Source: Paenibacillus xylanilyticus
GTDB taxonomy: Bacteria; Bacillota; Bacilli; Paenibacillales; Paenibacillaceae
Direction of reading: 5' to 3'
NCBI RefSeq assembly: GCF_009664365.1
Contig: NZ_CP044310.1
Coordinates: 5,953,501-6,017,500, forward strand
Length of the DNA: 64,000 nt
Part shown: positions 27,255 through 35,775 of the stretch, piece by piece
How positions within the stretch are numbered: position 1 is the first letter of the stretch
How the letters are laid out: each line of letters begins with the position of its first letter
The notes under the pieces: model-generated
What the model saw: the letters and a program-made list of their open reading frames with translations, nothing else
Database searches by the model: none
Told to the model about the DNA's origin: nothing
Program-made: the position numbers and the translations under genes

Positions 27255-27292
27255 ACTATCTTAGAGCATGTCACGCTTCACTCTAAGATAGC

Positions 27293-28207
27293 TTATTTTT
27301 TTACAACATGGATAAAATGAACCGTCTCAAAAGCAGTCAATTCATCTGTACGATTGTTGAAGTATCTCTCCTGGATATCGTCTGGTGTCAGATGCTCATA
27401 GATGAGAAGTCCTGCATCCGCCAGCAGGCCTTCGATCTCGTGATACGCGAAACAGGATTGCATTGGCTCGCCGGAGGACGCAGCCAGCTTCAACATGTTC
27501 TCTACCCGATTAAAGATGCCTTTCTCCTCAAAGAGTCGTTCATCTGCATAATCCAGTACCATCGAGCTCCCAGACGGAAGGTTGGCGAAAGCCTGCCGCA
27601 AAAGATTGAACAATACCTCTTTGGACAGGTAATACGATACGCCAAGCAGGCTGAGGAACGTTTTCTGATTTTTGAAACCCTTGCTGGTCAGATTTTCATA
27701 GGCAAACCCATGCGCGAAGTCCATTGGGATCAAGTGCAAGTTGTCCGGGATCGACAGGTTGGCCCAACTCAGCCTATCGCTCTTAAACTGCTGCGTGGCC
27801 GGATGGTCGACTTCAAAGATATGCAGCCTGTCGTTCAGTTCCGGGGTTCTTAACGCAAAGGTATCCATTCCTGCGCCCAGAATGACGTATTGTTTGGCTC
27901 CCAGGTTGACTTCGTGAAGCAGCACCTGCTCGCAATAGGCTGCCCTCGCCAAAGCAATGGGAGACAACTGGACTTGGGTGATCCACCTCAATATTTTATC
28001 GGGGTCCTCCTTCCCCATATCGGCCATTTCGGGATTAAAAAAATGAATGCCCTGCACCATTTGCTCCCGAATCTGTTCAAACTCCTGTGGAGAAATCAGA
28101 GCCTTGGCTAGATGATCATCGAAAATCAGAGGTGAGTCATATTGGCTGTGATAGGCGCGGCCAAAGGCCGAGATCAAAGACGTAATGCTGGATTCATTTG
28201 GCTTCAT
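27293..28207 (-). CDS. SAM-dependent methyltransferase, leucine carboxyl methyltransferase (LCMT/PPM1) type
   Basis: 304 residues. Motif I QYVILGAGMDTFALR, an acidic post-I HIFEVDHPATQQFK and the SLLGVSYYLSKE segment are hallmarks of the LCMT-like bacterial family (TIGR00027 type), which methylates carboxyl or hydroxyl groups of small molecules such as polyketides; acceptors are mostly unknown. The ATG at 28207 has GGGAGG 6 bases upstream and is preferred over the ATG at 28228. A hairpin in the leader (28231-28258) could attenuate expression. Confidence 0.87.
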   Translation of the reverse strand: MKPNESSITSLISAFGRAYHSQYDSPLIFDDHLAKALISPQEFEQIREQMVQGIHFFNPEMADMGKEDPDKILRWITQVQLSPIALARAAYCEQVLLHEVNLGAKQYVILGAGMDTFALRTPELNDRLHIFEVDHPATQQFKSDRLSWANLSIPDNLHLIPMDFAHGFAYENLTSKGFKNQKTFLSLLGVSYYLSKEVLFNLLRQAFANLPSGSSMVLDYADERLFEEKGIFNRVENMLKLAASSGEPMQSCFAYHEIEGLLADAGLLIYEHLTPDDIQERYFNNRTDELTAFETVHFIHVVKK

Positions 28208-28230
28208 ATTTATCCTCCCGCATAACAAAA

Positions 28231-28258
28231 TAAGGTCCCCCTGGCCAGGAGAACCTTA
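28231..28258 (-). promoter_or_regulatory. Leader hairpin before the LCMT-type gene
   Basis: On the minus strand, TAAGGT and CCTGG pair with CCAGG and ACCTTA with small internal mismatches, followed by ATTTTG and then the ribosome site. The structure resembles an attenuator. No ligand-binding riboswitch pattern was recognised. Confidence 0.35.
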
Positions 28259-28334
28259 GTATATACGGAATGATTTAATATGTAAATTATAGCATAAAAA
28301 CACATTTTTGTCAATCAAAATTTTGTGGAACATG

Positions 28335-28375
28335 CAGACATGTTGGGTAAATCTTCTACTCGTCCAACATGTCTG
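28335..28375. repeat. Perfect 12-base inverted repeat
   Basis: CAGACATGTTGG (28335-28346) and CCAACATGTCTG (28364-28375) are separated by 17 bases, downstream of the MFS gene at 28404. It can form a hairpin but has no T-run, so it may be a weak terminator or a protein site. Confidence 0.45.
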
Positions 28376-28403
28376 TTCCAATGATACTCCCGCCTAGAAG
28401 ACT

Positions 28404-29636
28404 CTAGGTATCCACCCCATACTCCTTCACCTCACGGTGGCGATTCAGGACGGCATGAAGTGCAAAACCGAGCAGGGCCACCCCTGCCATCGCCGTTGCC
28501 AGCCAGGCTACCGAAATCAGGCCTTGTTTATCGTACATCACACCCATCACATATGGGCCAATGACACGACCAATCGATCCGATACCACCGGAGACTCCAA
28601 TGTAAAATGGTGCCGCTCTGCCCGCATGGTCAGAGATAAAGGCAGGAGTTGCAGGTGAGATCAGCATTTCTCCAAAGGTCGCCAGCACCATCGCAAACAC
28701 CATGCCTGGATAGCTGTACATCGTGATCATGACGATATAAGCCAATCCATAGAATATCGCACTCGCTGCCATCTGCGCAGTCGAGGTACGAGCCATGGTG
28801 CGTTTAACCCAACTCGTGAACGGTTGGCCCACGAAGATCAGAACCCCGTTCAGTGTCCAGAGTAGGCCGTACATTCGTTTCTCCATCCCTTCCGAGATGA
28901 TATACGGCGATACGCCTGTGTTCCAGATGGAATTGCCAAACAGGATGAACAGTACCCCGAGGCTCATAAACAGGTATAACCTGGTGTTGCCAAGCAGCGC
29001 CCAGATCCCGGGTCCATTTTGGACCTTTTTGCGTTTCGTCAGATGCACTTCTCCCTGATCCGGCTCCACCCGCGATAGATAGTACCAGAAGAAGACTGCA
29101 AATCCGGCAGAGGTCACGCCATTCAGTACAAAGCTGAGGTGATAGGAAAAGTCAGCCAGGAAACCGCTGAGTGCCGTCCCAATCGCTACACCGATATTGT
29201 TCGCTACATAAATAATATTGAACAGCTCTCCACGCCGCTCCGCAAACCGAAAGCCAATAAAGGCCTGGATCGCAGGCAGCGACAAGGAACTGAACAAACC
29301 GATCCAGCCCATGGCACATATAAATACAACCCAGTACGCACTAATCCAGGGCAGGGCAAACAGCCCAAGTGCATTAAGGGCAAGCGATCCAATGATCAGC
29401 TTCTTCACGCCGACCCTGTGATATAATGCACCGCCAAGCAGCTGGCCGAAGATACCGCCAAGTGACTGGATCAAAATGACGAATCCCGCGTTAGCCATCG
29501 TCCGCCCGAGTTCATCAAATACGTACATTGTGGTCAGCGGCCACATCAGGGCACTCCCTGTTGCATTAACCAGACTTGCCAGCAAAAATACTTTGACTTC
29601 TTTTGGATATGTATCCAACCATCTCATCATCTTCAT
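28404..29636 (-). CDS. MFS transporter, multidrug-type
   Basis: 410 residues with twelve membrane helices. Motif A between helices 2 and 3 is GGALYHRVGVKKLIIG, and the helix-5 segment ANNIGVAIGTALSGFLADF has the Gly-rich pattern of drug/proton antiporters. The closest general match is the MDR-type MFS group in Bacillales. AAGGAG lies 5 bases before the ATG at 29636. It is single, with no regulator adjacent. The substrate is unknown. Confidence 0.85.
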   Translation of the reverse strand: MKMMRWLDTYPKEVKVFLLASLVNATGSALMWPLTTMYVFDELGRTMANAGFVILIQSLGGIFGQLLGGALYHRVGVKKLIIGSLALNALGLFALPWISAYWVVFICAMGWIGLFSSLSLPAIQAFIGFRFAERRGELFNIIYVANNIGVAIGTALSGFLADFSYHLSFVLNGVTSAGFAVFFWYYLSRVEPDQGEVHLTKRKKVQNGPGIWALLGNTRLYLFMSLGVLFILFGNSIWNTGVSPYIISEGMEKRMYGLLWTLNGVLIFVGQPFTSWVKRTMARTSTAQMAASAIFYGLAYIVMITMYSYPGMVFAMVLATFGEMLISPATPAFISDHAGRAAPFYIGVSGGIGSIGRVIGPYVMGVMYDKQGLISVAWLATAMAGVALLGFALHAVLNRHREVKEYGVDT

Positions 29637-29799
29637 TCATTCTCCTTACTACCTTAAACGAACAAAACAAACCTCCACTCACGGCGGCTTAAACTACCTG
29701 AGCGGAGGCCATTTGTATTATTAAACATTGCCTTTTATTCTTGCTTCAAGGTTTATCCCTTGTTCATCTTACCTGAAAAGCCTCAATCTGCAAGTACAC

Positions 29800-31863
29800 T
29801 CATTGACGCTTCACTTCGACAGTGGCCGAGAAGAACGTTGCCCCGTTGCCCATGTCCGACAGCCGATTGGATGTCAGTGAATTCACCCGCTGTTTCCGTC
29901 CGCTTCCATCCCACCATAGACCTTGGCTGATCACCGTACCCGGCAGCATGGATTCGCTCACCTTGGCAGTCAGTTCGATCCGTCCCCGGTCATTCCACAC
30001 AACTACCGCATCGCCATCTTCAATGTTTCTGTGAGCTGCATCCTCCGGATGAATCTGCAGCATGGGCATTTTCTCCATACGTTGATGCTTCTCCGTATTG
30101 GCAAAGGTGGAATTCAGGAAATTGTGATTCGGTGGCGACAGGAACATGAGTGGATGCACATCATCAGGTCCGGCCGGATGTTCCCCGTCATACCCTTCAA
30201 CTAGAGCACGATATGTAGGCAGCGGCGGAAGGCCTCTTTCTGCCATCGTTTCGGAATACAGCTCAATCTTACCGGATGGCGTAGGCAGCTGTTCCAGGAA
30301 TGAATCATGCGACGACATGTCCAGTTTCACAAAACGATGCTCCTGAAGGGCCTCCAGCGTTACTCCGTTCATATAAGGATTACCTGTATCCGCCAGGGCG
30401 TCCGCAATCATCTGTTCCGGCGTCTCACCGAAGATCTCAGGGTCATATCCCATCGCCTGTCCCAGCAGCGAAAACAGTTCCACATTGCTCTTGCTCTCGC
30501 CAATTGGCGCAATGACCGGTTCCTGCAGATGAACATACTGATGCCAGTAGGACGTATACAGATCTGTCGCTTCAAACGAAGACTTGGCCGGCAGCACAAT
30601 GTCTGCATACTTGGCCGTGTCCGTCATGAACAGATCATGCACAACGGTAAACAGATCTTCCCGTGCAAAACCTCGCTCCACCCGCTCGGTATCCGGTGCC
30701 ACCACCAGTGGATTGCTGCAGTAGACCATCAACGCCCGGATCGGCTGCTGGTCTTCCAGCAATGCTTCGCCAATCCGGTTCATGTTCACAACCCGTGCTT
30801 CCGGGTTGCTCCGAAGCTCAGGGCGCTCCAGCGCATCGCTATTGGTGCTCGCATAGCTATTGGTGCGCACGGCTCCGCCGCCTCGCTTCAGCCATTGTCC
30901 CGTGATGGCAGGCAGACAGGCGATGCTTCGCACGTTCATGCCTCCGTTGTCATGGTGCTGAAGACCGTTGCCGATATGAATATGTGCCGCCTGTGCGTTT
31001 CCATACAGCTCAGCCAGCTTCACGATATCTGCTTCCGGTACACCCGTAATACGAGCGACCCGTTCAGGGGTATAGTCGCGGACATGATCACGCAGTGCCT
31101 CATGACCCACAGTATACTTTTGCATAAAGGCCTCATCCGTCAGGCCCCGGTCAAACAGTACATTCATCAGTCCCAGTGCGAGTGCGCTGTCTGTCCCCGG
31201 ATAGAGCGGAATAAACCAGTCTCCCCATTGAGCTGTACGATTCCGGTGAACATCAATGACCACGATTTGGGCACCTTTTTTGCGGGCTTTTTCAGCCAGG
31301 ACAACTTGGTGCATGTTTGTACTTACAATGTTGCCTCCCCAGACCAAAATCAGGTCCGCATGCTCCGTATCTTCGGGCACAGTCCCCCGATTGGCGCCCA
31401 TCGTATATTTCCATCCGGTATTCCCGGCCGCATTACAGATCGTTTGCTCCAGCATACTTGCACCAAGCGCATTGAAGAAACGACGGTCCATCCCGTCTAC
31501 CCCAAGGATCCCCATGTTGCCGTAGAAGCTGTACGGCAGGATACTCTCGGATCCATACTTCGCGGATATAGATTTGAATTTTCCCGTAATCTCATGGATA
31601 GCTTCATCCCAGCTTATACGTTCGAACTTGCCTTCGCCTTTTGCGCCGACACGTCTCATTGGATATTGCAGCCGCTCGGGGTGATATATCCGCTCAGCCA
31701 TGTTTCTGACTTTATTGCAGATGGCACCTTTCGTAATCGGATGGTCAGGGTTGCCCGCCACCTTCACGATTTTTCCGTTCTCCTTATGAAGCAGCAGGCC
31801 GCAAGTATCCGGGCAGTCAAGCGGGCAAACCGCCGGAAACACGCCATTTTCCTGATCGATCAT
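29800..31863 (-). CDS. Molybdopterin-containing oxidoreductase (YyaE-like, formate dehydrogenase/DMSO reductase family)
   Basis: 687 residues. The N-terminal [4Fe-4S] motif is CPLDCPDTC with a fourth Cys 27 residues later (C13, C17, C21, C49). The bis-MGD binding domains follow (LILVWGGNIVSTNMHQ; IGNGLQHHDNGGMNVRS) and a C-terminal cap (MLQIHPEDAAHRNIEDGDAV) typical of the family. The Cys in TICNAAGNTGW is a candidate metal ligand. There is no Tat signal, so it is cytoplasmic; B. subtilis YyaE is the nearest named relative. The physiological substrate is not known. The formate/nitrite channel gene upstream and moaA/mobA in the window fit an anaerobic or nitrogen/formate role. Confidence 0.9.
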   Translation of the reverse strand: MIDQENGVFPAVCPLDCPDTCGLLLHKENGKIVKVAGNPDHPITKGAICNKVRNMAERIYHPERLQYPMRRVGAKGEGKFERISWDEAIHEITGKFKSISAKYGSESILPYSFYGNMGILGVDGMDRRFFNALGASMLEQTICNAAGNTGWKYTMGANRGTVPEDTEHADLILVWGGNIVSTNMHQVVLAEKARKKGAQIVVIDVHRNRTAQWGDWFIPLYPGTDSALALGLMNVLFDRGLTDEAFMQKYTVGHEALRDHVRDYTPERVARITGVPEADIVKLAELYGNAQAAHIHIGNGLQHHDNGGMNVRSIACLPAITGQWLKRGGGAVRTNSYASTNSDALERPELRSNPEARVVNMNRIGEALLEDQQPIRALMVYCSNPLVVAPDTERVERGFAREDLFTVVHDLFMTDTAKYADIVLPAKSSFEATDLYTSYWHQYVHLQEPVIAPIGESKSNVELFSLLGQAMGYDPEIFGETPEQMIADALADTGNPYMNGVTLEALQEHRFVKLDMSSHDSFLEQLPTPSGKIELYSETMAERGLPPLPTYRALVEGYDGEHPAGPDDVHPLMFLSPPNHNFLNSTFANTEKHQRMEKMPMLQIHPEDAAHRNIEDGDAVVVWNDRGRIELTAKVSESMLPGTVISQGLWWDGSGRKQRVNSLTSNRLSDMGNGATFFSATVEVKRQ

Positions 31864-32087
31864 ATGTACAAGTCCTCCCCATTTAAATCTATCCTTACAT
31901 CATATAATTTTGGAGGTTATGACGTAAAGAGAACAGTCATGTTTTGTGCGCTCAGGCTTGATGCCTATAATCCAAAAAAAGTTTTGGCTCCATGATTCAT
32001 CCTCGAAATTCAGGGGTAAATTAAAAGCAAGGCATTAGGTTAGTGTTTCCCCACTTCCTCCTCATGCCATATCATGGACCACTCCCG

Positions 32088-32133
32088 AAATTCGCCATGA
32101 ACAGGTTTCGTTCCCCCGAACCTTGTCATGGCG
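32088..32133. repeat. Long hairpin upstream of the oxidoreductase
   Basis: A perfect 11-base stem or longer (ATTCGCCATGA with TCATGGCGAAT) continues after two mismatches as AGGTT/AACCT around an 11-base loop. It lies about 230 bases before the oxidoreductase start. It could be a processed leader structure or a second terminator. Confidence 0.4.
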
Positions 32134-32149
32134 AATTTATTTTGTCTGT

Positions 32150-32224
32150 AAAAAAAGCGATCCCATCTTCGCCGGCTTACGGTATAACATACACCGCTAA
32201 CTCATGGCAGTAGGGGATCGCTTT
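32150..32224 (-). terminator. Terminator of the FNT channel gene with a large structured loop
   Basis: On the minus strand AAAGCGATCCC pairs perfectly with GGGATCGCTTT across a 49-base loop and runs into seven T residues. The loop contains a smaller hairpin around GGTGTATGTTATACC. Such a large loop is unusual for a simple terminator. Confidence 0.6.
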
Positions 32225-32253
32225 AATATATTCAGTGGAAAATGTGGGAGCGA

Positions 32254-33093
32254 TTATGCCTGTTTGCTCCACATCGGTCTGGCTTCCGGCTCTACTGTCT
32301 GAACAACCGGTTTGACCTCGGGTTCCGCCTTCCGCAGGTACACCATCCAGTAGGCAGCAGCAACGAACAATGCGCCTCCCGTCAGATTACCGAGCCATAC
32401 CGGGATGAAGTTCATGATGTACTGCCCCCATGAGTAGTGCCCTTCGAAGATGGCAGCCGGAATAAGAAACATATTGGCAACCACGTGCTGGAAGCCAATA
32501 GCGACAAAGGCCATGGTCGGAAACCAGATGCCGAGCACCTTGCCACTCATCGTATCCGAAGCGTAAGACAGCCACACCGCCAGGGCTACCAGCCAGTTAC
32601 ACCCGATTCCGGATATAAACGCCTGCAAAAAGCCGTCATGCAGCTTGTGTCCCGCCATATCCACAACCTTGGTTAGATACACACCTTCTCCTGTGAGACC
32701 AAGTACATGCCCGAACGCATATGCCACGAATAGTGCACCCAAAAAGTTTCCGATCGTGACCAAGGTAAGATTCTTCAGCATGCTGCCTACGGACAGTTTA
32801 CGGGCCAGTGTGGCGAGCGGTACTGCCATCATGTTGCCTGTCAGCAGTTCGCCCCCGCCAATCAATACCAGGATCAAGCCCACGGGGAATACCGCTGCAC
32901 CGATCAGGTTAACCAAGCTGCCCCATTCCGCCGGCGCGGAGGCAATCACGCGAATATCCAACAGGAACCCAAGCGCAATGAATGCCCCTGCCAGGAAACT
33001 GAGAACGAGCACAGAGGACACCGGATTCTGTCCTTTCTTCATCCCCGTGTTCACCGTATATTGTGCAACCTCAAGAGGTGTTTTAGCTGCCAT
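32254..33093 (-). CDS. Formate/nitrite transporter family channel (FNT)
   Basis: Pentameric inner-membrane channel for formate, nitrite or related small anions; 279 residues with six helices. FNT signatures are GGGELLTGNMM, FVAIGFQHVVANMF and PVWLGNLTGGALFVA. The start is the ATG at 33093: the ATG at 33117 lies before an AAGGAG that is 9 bases upstream of 33093. B. subtilis YrhG is a relative. The molybdopterin oxidoreductase lies downstream on the same strand but behind a terminator, so the two are probably separate transcripts with related roles. Confidence 0.92.
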   Translation of the reverse strand: MAAKTPLEVAQYTVNTGMKKGQNPVSSVLVLSFLAGAFIALGFLLDIRVIASAPAEWGSLVNLIGAAVFPVGLILVLIGGGELLTGNMMAVPLATLARKLSVGSMLKNLTLVTIGNFLGALFVAYAFGHVLGLTGEGVYLTKVVDMAGHKLHDGFLQAFISGIGCNWLVALAVWLSYASDTMSGKVLGIWFPTMAFVAIGFQHVVANMFLIPAAIFEGHYSWGQYIMNFIPVWLGNLTGGALFVAAAYWMVYLRKAEPEVKPVVQTVEPEARPMWSKQA

Positions 33094-33256
33094 GCCATCC
33101 TCTCCTTCACTGTTCATGAACGAAATCAGCTTACATCGTTGATATGTTCATTGTATCGCGAAGGGTTCGGCAAGTTTGTTACTTTTATCACAAAGCCCTA
33201 AAAGTCCCTTGTTCCAGCTTCCGTGCTCTCTTGCTTGAGTACAGCTGCTTGGTTAC

Positions 33257-33727
33257 TTATTCTGTTCCCAGGTGATGATGTTCACCAAAAATTTGCTGCA
33301 GATGGTGCTGCAGATGCTGGACGTAATCTTGTGCCAGCCATTCCATCGTAACCACACTTCCATCCGGTAATATGCACGTTGGTGATTCCCCTGTCTCCGG
33401 CATGCTGGATAGAACACGAATGACAGACTGATTCAGACTGATCCAGAGATTTAACACCTCTTCAATCGGTGCACTTATATATTGTTGGCTCTCTACCCAT
33501 TGGTCTTGATGATAAGGTGTTATAAACAATGATTCAGTCTGATGCTGCATTTGGACAAACCGGCTTACGTTATGAAGAGCCGAATCACATAAATGACCCA
33601 GAATCTGAAGACGCGACCATTTCCCTTCCATGCGTGGCTGTACAAGTTCAATTGGATTCAGTGCAAGAAACGAACGGGGTACGGATTGCAGCAGAACTTT
33701 GAGCTCGGATACTGTATCTGTAAGCAT
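33257..33727 (-). CDS. DinB-family protein
   Basis: 156-residue four-helix-bundle protein. The metal-binding His positions of DinB/YfiT-like proteins are visible in RLQILGHLCDSALHN and in the C-terminal DYVQHLQHHLQQIF. Such proteins bind divalent metal and some are thiol transferases; the function of this one is unknown. AAGGAGAGG lies upstream of the ATG. It is a single gene. Confidence 0.85.
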   Translation of the reverse strand: MLTDTVSELKVLLQSVPRSFLALNPIELVQPRMEGKWSRLQILGHLCDSALHNVSRFVQMQHQTESLFITPYHQDQWVESQQYISAPIEEVLNLWISLNQSVIRVLSSMPETGESPTCILPDGSVVTMEWLAQDYVQHLQHHLQQIFGEHHHLGTE

Positions 33728-33826
33728 GTTGTGAACCTCTCCTTCATGTTCATATCTATTGCGGTTGACCTCTACCTGTTGTTAAATATAGCACCCATTT
33801 CCAGAACCAACTACATCAAGTTATAT

Positions 33827-33853
33827 AAAAAAACTGCCGCATTTCTGCGGCAG
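33827..33853 (-). terminator. Terminator of the NADH oxidase gene
   Basis: A perfect 8-base stem (CTGCCGCA/TGCGGCAG) around TTTC, followed on the minus strand by seven T residues. Confidence 0.92.
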
Positions 33854-33873
33854 CTCTCGAATTCCTATTTATT

Positions 33874-35235
33874 TTAAACCATCGCTGGTGCTTTCACTTC
33901 CACCGGAGGCAAAGCCTGAAGACCAGCCGAGTTCAGGAAGTTCCATGGTTTGTTGTAATGCGGTTGGAAGAAGAAGTCGATGAAGGCGAGCTCATCTACG
34001 GTCATGTTGTTCTGAATGCAAACCGAGATCGTATTGATCGATTGTGTCAGATCCGCCTTGGACATCACTTGTGCTCCGACGATTCGGCGTGTAGCCTGCT
34101 CGTAAATAACTTTGAGCAGCAGTTTCTCAGCCGTTGGCATGAACTCCGGACGATAAGCATCTTCAAGCGTTACAGCTTCCACCACCAGCCCGTCATCTGT
34201 AGCAGATGTTTCGGTCAATCCTGTACCTGCAATATTCTGGTCGTAAATTTTAATTCCTGATGTCCCTTGTGTACCCATGTACGGCGTTGTTGGACGAACC
34301 AGGTTACGAGCTACCAAGGTACCCATTCTTACCGCATTGGTTGCCAGTGGAATGTAAGAAGCCTTGCCTGTTGGATTATAGTGAATGGCACAGCTGTCAC
34401 CTGCAGCGAATACGTCTTTTTGGCTTGTTTGCATATATTTATCGACGATAATTGCGCCGTTCGGCAGCATATCCACCTGCCCTTTGAGCAGTTCGGTATT
34501 CGGACGGAAACCGATGCACAGGATTACGAGGTCTGTCTCGAATTCACCCTTCGATGTGATGACCTTCGTTACCTTGCCATTCTCTCCGGTGAATTTCTGT
34601 ACAGTCTGACCCAGTGCAAGCTTGATCCCGCGTTCAGTCAGTGTGTCCTCAATGGCATCTGTAAACTCGGGGTCCAGATATTTATTGAGAATCCGGTCCA
34701 CACTATCGATCAAGGTGACTTCCTTACCGTTCATTTGGAATGCTTCAACCAGTTCAATACCGATGTACCCTGCACCGACAACGGTAACGCGTTTGGCTTC
34801 TTTGGCTTTTTCGATGATCGTATTGGAATGGTTATAGTTTTTGCAGAGCAAGATGTTCTCCATCTCGATCCCCTCAAGTTTTGGAACGACAGGCCATGAA
34901 CCTGTTGTCACGATGAGTTTGTCGAACGTATCTTCAAATTCTTCCCCTGTCTTCAGGTTTTTAGCCTGAAGTTTATGATTCGCGGCATCCACTGCTGTAA
35001 CCTCATGCAGCATCTTGGTGACTACACCCAGCTCAGCCAGCTGGTTTGGCGAAGAGTAGAACAGTCCATCCGGATCCTTCACAACCCCGCCTACATAAAG
35101 GGCAATACCGCAAGATAGGAAGGAAATGTTATCATTGCGCTCATATACCGTGATGGTAGCATCCGGGTACAATTTGGCGGTGTTGATGATGGCTGCGGTT
35201 CCTGCATGTGTACATCCGATAACTGCGATTTTCAT
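33874..35235 (-). CDS. NADH oxidase / CoA-disulfide-reductase-type flavoenzyme (Nox)
   Basis: 453-residue FAD-dependent pyridine nucleotide-disulfide oxidoreductase. The N-terminal FAD fold is KIAVIGCTHAGTAA, the single redox cysteine is Cys42 in NISFLSCGIALY (the position used by water-forming NADH oxidases and NADH peroxidases), and the NAD-binding fold is VTVVGAGYIGIELVEAF. The C-terminal dimerisation domain has FFFQPHYNKPWNFLN. The likely reaction is NADH plus O2 to NAD+ and water. The ATG at 35235 follows AGGGGGAC and is preferred to 35280. Upstream is a promoter with four TGTGA-N6-TCAC sites, which fits redox control by Rex or Fnr. Confidence 0.93.
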   Translation of the reverse strand: MKIAVIGCTHAGTAAIINTAKLYPDATITVYERNDNISFLSCGIALYVGGVVKDPDGLFYSSPNQLAELGVVTKMLHEVTAVDAANHKLQAKNLKTGEEFEDTFDKLIVTTGSWPVVPKLEGIEMENILLCKNYNHSNTIIEKAKEAKRVTVVGAGYIGIELVEAFQMNGKEVTLIDSVDRILNKYLDPEFTDAIEDTLTERGIKLALGQTVQKFTGENGKVTKVITSKGEFETDLVILCIGFRPNTELLKGQVDMLPNGAIIVDKYMQTSQKDVFAAGDSCAIHYNPTGKASYIPLATNAVRMGTLVARNLVRPTTPYMGTQGTSGIKIYDQNIAGTGLTETSATDDGLVVEAVTLEDAYRPEFMPTAEKLLLKVIYEQATRRIVGAQVMSKADLTQSINTISVCIQNNMTVDELAFIDFFFQPHYNKPWNFLNSAGLQALPPVEVKAPAMV

Positions 35236-35359
35236 AATAAAGGTCCCCCTTGAAGTTATAAAATATAAACCGTGCTTCATGTATTAGATTGCTGCGCTTG
35301 ATTCCTAGAATTTAAAAACGACAATGGTATACTCTCTTGTTAATTGTTTGTTAATTGTT

Positions 35360-35480
35360 TGTGAATACATTCACTAATGAAGCTAAACGATTATGTGAAA
35401 ACATTCACTACCAACCTGGCGACTTTGTGATTTATTTCACTTCATGTCCTTATTATAATGTGATCTTTTTCACATTACAA
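35360..35480 (-). promoter_or_regulatory. nox promoter with four phased Rex/Fnr-type boxes
   Basis: Four TGTGA-N6-TCAC(T/A) sites lie at 35360-35375, 35394-35409, 35426-35441 and 35459-35474, spaced 34, 32 and 33 bases, i.e. about three helical turns. On the minus strand TTGTAA (35475-35480) and TATAAT (35452-35457) form a promoter with a 17-base spacer; the fourth site fills that spacer and has 7-base arms AATGTGA/TCACATT. The others lie in the transcribed leader. This layout suits repression by Rex (NADH sensing); Fnr uses the same half-sites. An 11-base tandem repeat TTAATTGTTTG lies at 35340-35361. Confidence 0.75.
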
Positions 35481-35695
35481 GTGTTTTCTTAAATTTATTT
35501 AAAAAATAGGATATCGCCCTGTGAACGAGCCGCTGCTTCAACCTCTAAAACCTATTGTCCCCTGACCAATAACGGTTTATGCTATTGAACCTTTTGGAGA
35601 AAAAAGGCCCTTATCCTCACCGCATAGTTAGGCTGGCGGCTGATCGCTGAGCGATAACAAATATAAATTTTAAGCTTATCAGTTGATTTTTATAT

Positions 35696-35710
35696 TAGAA
35701 AGCGCTTACA
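35696..35710 (+). promoter_or_regulatory. cre-like site before the pectate lyase
   Basis: TAGAAAGCGCTTACA matches the CcpA catabolite response element (WTGNNARCGNWWWCA) with one mismatch, 66 bases upstream of the lyase start. Carbon catabolite repression of a plant-polymer enzyme is expected. Confidence 0.55.
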
Positions 35711-35775
35711 ATAATATTAGCCCTTTATTTGGATTTTATATGAATAGAATACCAATTATGTTGGGAGGCATTCCT

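Larger units (their letters stand above)
31864..32253. other. Gene-free region with two large hairpins
   Basis: It carries the promoter side of the oxidoreductase gene, an imperfect hairpin at 32088-32133 and the FNT gene terminator at 32150-32224. No coding frame here has a start signal. Confidence 0.5.

Noticed and set aside
30307..31995. 562-codon open frame on the plus strand
   Set aside because: Antisense to the molybdopterin oxidoreductase; no ribosome site and no domain pattern.
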